From Schizochytrium sp. CCTCC M209059 (taxonomy: Eukaryota > Sar > Bigyra > Thraustochytrida > Thraustochytriidae): a stretch of 64,000 nt of DNA. Of this stretch, positions 60,135 to 64,000 are shown piece after piece. Position 1 is the first letter of the stretch. Each line of letters starts with the position of its first letter. A program made the translations under genes and the position numbers. The DNA is taken from NCBI GenBank assembly GCA_000818945.1, contig KN805373.1, positions 124,001-188,000 of the forward strand. Reading direction: 5' to 3'. A model generated the notes under the pieces. It saw nothing but the letters and a program-made list of their open reading frames with translations, was not told the DNA's origin and did not search any database.

Positions 60135-60467
60135 ATAATTTTTTTTTTGGGGGGGGGAGGTTGGTGTTAGTCTTATTTAGGCTTTTTTTTTTTTCCATTT
60201 GTTCTTGTTTTTCGCTTGCTGGGGACGGCGCGAGCAAAGACAATACCAGTACCAGTCTTGGGTATACGCTCGCTTTCCGCGCAGCCCGGGGTTCGGGGGA
60301 AAGGGATCAACTCCATCTTGCGCGCGCGTGTGCTCAACAGCGAGGGGTCCTCTGTCTCACGTAGAATACCAGACAAAGCACGTAAAGTATTTCAAGCATC
60401 ACGGCGGGACACCTGCGCTCGGCCATCAAGACGAAGACTTCCGTGGGCGAACGAGAGTCGCGCGAAG

Positions 60468-62123
60468 ATGCGGACGAGCAGAGCGACTGCAGCTCTCTCC
60501 TTCTTGAGCGCAACGCTAACAGCGGTTCTCGCTGCCGACGAGACGTGCGATCAGGCTACAACGATGTGGAAATGGCAAGATGATAACGAAGGCCCTGACC
60601 TAAGTGGAAATCTTGCACGCGAACTCGCCGAAGTTTACGCGAGTGATCTCGCAGTCCTGGGCTGTGAGATGAACATTGAGGCCGACGGAAAGCTTGTGCA
60701 CGTCCTGGACTTTGCTGCCCAAGTAGAAGAGCAACAACACGAGGATACCTTTTGGGTTGGTCTCAATGGAGCAAGTCAAGGCATTCTCGTGCGGCCTGAG
60801 AACCCCGTTGCAGCTTGCCTCGCTACCTTGGCTGAAGTAGCAGCCGCGGCGCTCCTCGATGCTGAAGCCAGCAAAAATTCGAAAGGAGGCAAAAAGCCTT
60901 TGCAGGGATCTGAAATCTATGAACCAAAGCGGATCCTTTCGGCCACGGGCAAGCCCGTTTTCGAGTACAAGCGCGCCCGAGAATTGAAAATCTTGCACGT
61001 CCTTTTAGACCGTCAAGCATGGGTCTGGCCCGCGGTCAAGGTCGGGTTCTCTCGCCGAATCGGCGGTACAGAACTTGTCACCGTGTCCGACGCGCCGCGC
61101 GTCCTTCTCGCCAAAGACATTGTTAGTGAAGAAGATGCCAAAAGTATCATCGATGCCGGGTCAAAGAACCTCTTTCGCTCGCCAGAAAAACACTACAGTG
61201 ATGATCCCAAGTACCAAAACTATCGCACCAGTGAAACGGGCAATCTTAAAGATTCGCATCCAGCGTCGCACACGCTGCGCCGCCGCGCGTGGAATGTTTT
61301 GCGCTTGCAGGATCTTGAAATGGTCGAGCACTTGCAGCTCTTACGCTACACTCCGGGCAAATGGTACAAGGAGCACTTTGACGTCTTTCACACAATCCCA
61401 TCCCTCACGAAAGAAGATGAGCTCGTCAAACTTGGCCGCAAGCGCCGCGACCTTGTGAAGTGGGCCGAATTGCAGCGGTTCCTGCTCTGGCGCGTCTATT
61501 CCGGTATCGTGCCAGCTTCCGACAAGCTCATGCTCGAAAAGATGCGTTTAATGTATCTTCGCCCCGACAGCAGATACTATCCAAGTGTGGAAAACAAAGA
61601 ATTCGAACTGGACGACTATGAGGGGGACGTTGTTGATGTACACATCTTTTGGCTCGAATATGCGTTCTGCAGTGACAAGGAGGACGACGACGAAACGGAC
61701 GCATGCATTATTCGCGCAGCAGAAATCCTTGATGAAGTCATGGACATGTCACCAAACCGACCCAAGCAGCGAGCTCTCATGCGCAACCGACATGTCACAA
61801 TGCTCCCGTACTTGACGCAAGTGGACGAGGGCGGTGAGACCGTCTTTACCCAGGCCAAGGGAGAGAGTCTCTTTGGAAGCGCGAGTGGGCTCACACGCGA
61901 TGGAATGGCCGAGTGCTCTCGAGGAGTGATCGTTCCCCCCATCAAGGGCGGCGCGGCCATTTTCTATCACTTGGACCCATCCATGGAGTCGATCGATCAG
62001 CTTTCCATTCACGGCGGCTGTCCCCCGGTCCGCGGCGTCAAGTATGCCATCAATATCTTTTGCTGGAATCTTCCCAACGGAGATGGCCTGCGCCTTATGC
62101 GGAGCGACGCTTCGGACTGGTAG
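60468..62123 (+). CDS. Secretory prolyl-4-hydroxylase-like 2OG/Fe(II) dioxygenase with large insertion
   Basis: Encodes 551 residues. The ATG at 60468 starts a clear signal peptide (MRTSRATAALSFLSATLTAV, cleavage probably after LAA); codons upstream are open only from a TTG. A poorly conserved region of about 200 residues precedes the catalytic domain. P4H motifs: VLLAKDIVSEEDAKSIID at the domain start, LLRYTPGKWYKEHFDVF with iron ligands H303 and D305, then LPYLTQVDEGGETVF, and SIHGGCPPVRGVKYAIN with H515 and 2OG-binding K525. The H-to-K spacing of 10 matches human P4HA (483/493). The gap from H303 to H515 is 212 residues against 71 in P4HA, so about 140 residues are inserted inside the double-stranded beta-helix. 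It is expected to hydroxylate prolines in ER-lumen clients. The stop is 34 bp from the convergent NSRP1 stop. Confidence 0.92.
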   Translation: MRTSRATAALSFLSATLTAVLAADETCDQATTMWKWQDDNEGPDLSGNLARELAEVYASDLAVLGCEMNIEADGKLVHVLDFAAQVEEQQHEDTFWVGLNGASQGILVRPENPVAACLATLAEVAAAALLDAEASKNSKGGKKPLQGSEIYEPKRILSATGKPVFEYKRARELKILHVLLDRQAWVWPAVKVGFSRRIGGTELVTVSDAPRVLLAKDIVSEEDAKSIIDAGSKNLFRSPEKHYSDDPKYQNYRTSETGNLKDSHPASHTLRRRAWNVLRLQDLEMVEHLQLLRYTPGKWYKEHFDVFHTIPSLTKEDELVKLGRKRRDLVKWAELQRFLLWRVYSGIVPASDKLMLEKMRLMYLRPDSRYYPSVENKEFELDDYEGDVVDVHIFWLEYAFCSDKEDDDETDACIIRAAEILDEVMDMSPNRPKQRALMRNRHVTMLPYLTQVDEGGETVFTQAKGESLFGSASGLTRDGMAECSRGVIVPPIKGGAAIFYHLDPSMESIDQLSIHGGCPPVRGVKYAINIFCWNLPNGDGLRLMRSDASDW

Positions 62124-62157
62124 CAATGGAGGATAACCATCTATCAAATTGACTTTA

Positions 62158-63075
62158 CTACACTCTCTTTTGTTCATTTTCAAGTCGCAACCGCTTTCGC
62201 TCAAGCGCACGCGCACGCGCAGCTTCAAGCTCCGCATGGCTAATTGTGCATCGTTGTGCGGGAGGCAGACTGACTGTGTTTTCTTCTTGCTTTGCCTCAT
62301 CTTTCCCCTTGCCGACATTAATGTTTTGCCCTACTTCAATCTTCGCACTCGTAGTCGCGGCAGAAGAAGACGATGACGACGACGACGACGACGACGACGA
62401 CGATACTGCTGCTCGAAATGGTTCAGCAGAGTCAGTGGCTAGAGAAGCAGGCCTGTGAAGATGCTGTTCATTTGCGGCGGTGGCATCTGATTGCACGACT
62501 TCCGCTTTCCCGAGGAGAAGAGTACGATTAAAGGCGCCCAAGTTGCCCGTCTGTTGCTTTTCGGCCTCTGCGTCCCTTCGCGCTTCCTCTTCTTCCCAAA
62601 GCTTGCGCTCGCGAAGTTTGTCCTTGTATGCGCTCGTAACAAAGACCTCGGTGGGCGCTCCAAGCTCTGTGCTTTCGTCCTCGATGTTTTTTCGGATAAG
62701 CTTTTCACGAGCGCGCTCGTGTTGGATTTCACGCTGTTTTGCCGTCTGCAGCAAGCTATCAATATACCGACTTTTTTTCTCTTCATGCTGTGCAGCGTCG
62801 GCTTGACGACGCGCCGCGTCCAGCGCCGCATCCAGCTCCTCTGCATTCGCTACCGCGTCGTTGTTCGTGGCCTTGCTTGCGTTGAGCTCGTTCACCGCCT
62901 GAAGTCTCGCGTTCATGGCCTTGCGCGCATCTTTCGCAGCCTTCCCGGGGTCGACCTGCTGTGTCGGGTCAGCATGGTCGTCCTCGTCCTCTTCCTCTGC
63001 GCCAAAGGGATCGTCTGCATCCGCCTCCGCACTCCCGCCGACGCGTGCGCGCCGCTTGCGCGCACCAAGCTTCAT
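62158..63075 (-). CDS. Nuclear speckle splicing regulatory protein NSRP1-like (CCDC55)
   Basis: Encodes 305 residues from the ATG at 63075. The NSRP1 domain is at about 95-195: KSRYIDSLLQTAKQREIQHE, the diagnostic EVFVTSAYKDKLRER, and GNLGAFNRTLL, which parallels the GFYRHLL motif of animal NSRP1. NSRP1 sits in nuclear speckles and influences alternative splice-site choice. The N-terminal part is basic, then acidic; a long Ser run (about 225-240) follows the domain; and the C-terminal 25 residues form a basic helix (ELEAARARALERKRLRLE). Length is shorter than human NSRP1 (558), which has a longer RS-like tail. Its presence in a nearly intron-free gene set suggests the organism keeps a wider splicing apparatus than this window shows. 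Confidence 0.88.
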   Translation of the reverse strand: MKLGARKRRARVGGSAEADADDPFGAEEEDEDDHADPTQQVDPGKAAKDARKAMNARLQAVNELNASKATNNDAVANAEELDAALDAARRQADAAQHEEKKSRYIDSLLQTAKQREIQHERAREKLIRKNIEDESTELGAPTEVFVTSAYKDKLRERKLWEEEEARRDAEAEKQQTGNLGAFNRTLLLGKAEVVQSDATAANEQHLHRPASLATDSAEPFRAAVSSSSSSSSSSSSSSAATTSAKIEVGQNINVGKGKDEAKQEENTVSLPPAQRCTISHAELEAARARALERKRLRLENEQKRV

Positions 63076-63349
63076 TTTTTTTCAATTCATTTTTCCACCC
63101 TTCTCGTGTGCCCTTGGCCCACCTTGGTTGGCACTGGATTTGGGGTCTTGCGACTCTTTAAAATTACGACAAGGCCTTGGTTCTCTAAGGGACCATGTTC
63201 ATGTTTGACTCTACTCGGCCAAACAAGCAAAGTTGCATCACCAAATGAAGAAGATCATCGACCATTGAGGATATGGTCTTTGGTTTCATCGCATCATGAT
63301 GAAGAGAAATGTAATGCCCATCTCGCATACGATTTTTAGAAATCGGCTC

Positions 63350-63382
63350 GACTCGACCCGACTCGACTCGACTCGACTCGAG
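63350..63382. repeat. (ACTCG)n pentanucleotide repeat
   Basis: About six copies of CGACT/ACTCG with one CGACCCG variant, about 280 bp upstream of the NSRP1 start. Confidence 0.8.
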
Positions 63383-63834
63383 AACGAGGTTCTGCCACGC
63401 ACACAAACCAGTTCGAGCAGATCCAGGCCAAAACGCGCGGAACTAGCTCCAATAGCCGTTATGTGCTGGTGCTGGTGATCGCGCTCTTTCTATGCAGAAA
63501 CTTTGCCACCCGTACTTATGAATACGAGCTTCTCTAGAAAGAAACGAGGGGTGGGCCAGACCAGGCTAGCCAGGCTCAATTGTGGGACCTCTTGGCTCTG
63601 AGGTGAGGTGCTCCAGTGCCTATGGACACTGAGAAGACAGTTTCGTCATCCACCAGGGATCGCCAGCGGCAGATAGGGAGAGATGGCCATTAAAGCCAGC
63701 TCTTGCCAGCGACAAGCCGGGGCGAGCGGCCTCCCGGCCGTCCCGCTGTCGTGTATGGCTGGTCGTTTCGCTTGCCTTCGCAGACTCCATCGATGCACAT
63801 GCTTGTTTCCTCAGGCCAGGTAGCGCACGATGCA

Positions 63835-63981
63835 ATGAGAAAGTTGTTGTTGCTACTGCTTCCGCTTCTTCGAAGTGCGGCCTTTACGCACTCAACCCTG
63901 CGCTTATCTACGCCATTGGATCGTCCAGGATGGCGCGCTCAAGTTTGCGGAGCGACGTCTACAGCACATTTCACCAGCTAA
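63835..63981 (+). CDS. Possible signal-peptide exon at the right edge
   Basis: An ATG at 63835 begins a 48-codon frame whose first residues (MRKLLLLLLPLLRSAAF) look like a signal peptide, followed by a short Ser/Thr/Arg-rich stretch. The frame stops before the window ends. A CTAAG-like branch site and TTTCAG acceptor near 63978-63993 hint at an intron leading into an exon outside the window, but I see no strong donor. It could equally be a chance frame; the rest of 63076-63834 shows no gene. Confidence 0.25.
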   Translation: MRKLLLLLLPLLRSAAFTHSTLRLSTPLDRPGWRAQVCGATSTAHFTS

Positions 63982-64000
63982 GTCCCCTTTCAGCAATGTT

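Overview
This window is nuclear DNA from a high-GC protist. The genes are eukaryotic: eEF3, kinesin, a tubulin-tyrosine-ligase-like protein, BCD1/ZNHIT6, NSRP1, AdoMetDC, a ZSWIM2-like E3, ALKBH1 and tRNA-Ser(AGA). Most are single uninterrupted reading frames, often in convergent pairs only 34-160 bp apart. An eEF3 outside fungi, very few introns, high GC and abundant homopolymeric amino-acid tracts would fit a stramenopile such as a thraustochytrid. That placement is inference; no marker here proves it. Start codons were chosen as ATG throughout, because several frames stay open upstream only through TTG or GTG codons.

Layout. 1-7.1 kb: the first exon of a basic protein running off the left edge (-), an AN1-zinc-finger/eEF3 fusion (+), and a poly-Q/poly-N protein (-). 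7.1-22.7 kb: a 15.5-kb stretch with no supportable gene, full of 4- and 5-bp microsatellites, including two uninterrupted (TTTTC)n arrays of 101 and 119 units, plus several palindromes. 22.7-29.6 kb: a PH-like/IQ-array protein and an ankyrin-repeat protein with a SAM-like tail. 29.6-34.8 kb: a lower-GC island without convincing ORFs, holding direct repeats, intron-like signals and a strong RNA hairpin. 34.8-54.6 kb: a compact gene block with ARID protein (-), ADP-sugar Nudix hydrolase (+), kinesin-1-like motor (-), ALKBH1-like dioxygenase (-), tandem-SET secretory protein (+), ZSWIM2-like RING/ZZ E3 (+), coiled-coil protein (-), TTL-like protein (+), BCD1 (-) and AdoMetDC (-). 54.6-57.1 kb: repeat-rich spacer with a 93-N assembly gap. 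57.1-63.1 kb: uncharacterised protein (-), four tRNA-Ser(AGA) genes (two inside an almost identical ~350-bp tandem duplication), a secretory prolyl-4-hydroxylase-like enzyme with a large insertion (+) and NSRP1 (-). The right end holds only a possible signal-peptide exon.

The genes do not form one pathway. Loose themes are RNA and translation (eEF3, BCD1, NSRP1, tRNA-Ser, ALKBH1), microtubules and cilia (kinesin, TTL-like, possibly ZSWIM2-like) and secretory-pathway protein modification (tandem SET, P4H). The most unusual items are the AN1-eEF3 fusion, the tandem SET protein with a signal peptide, the P4H insertion, the tRNA amplification, the genome-wide preference for 5-bp repeat units and the 5-kb low-GC island.
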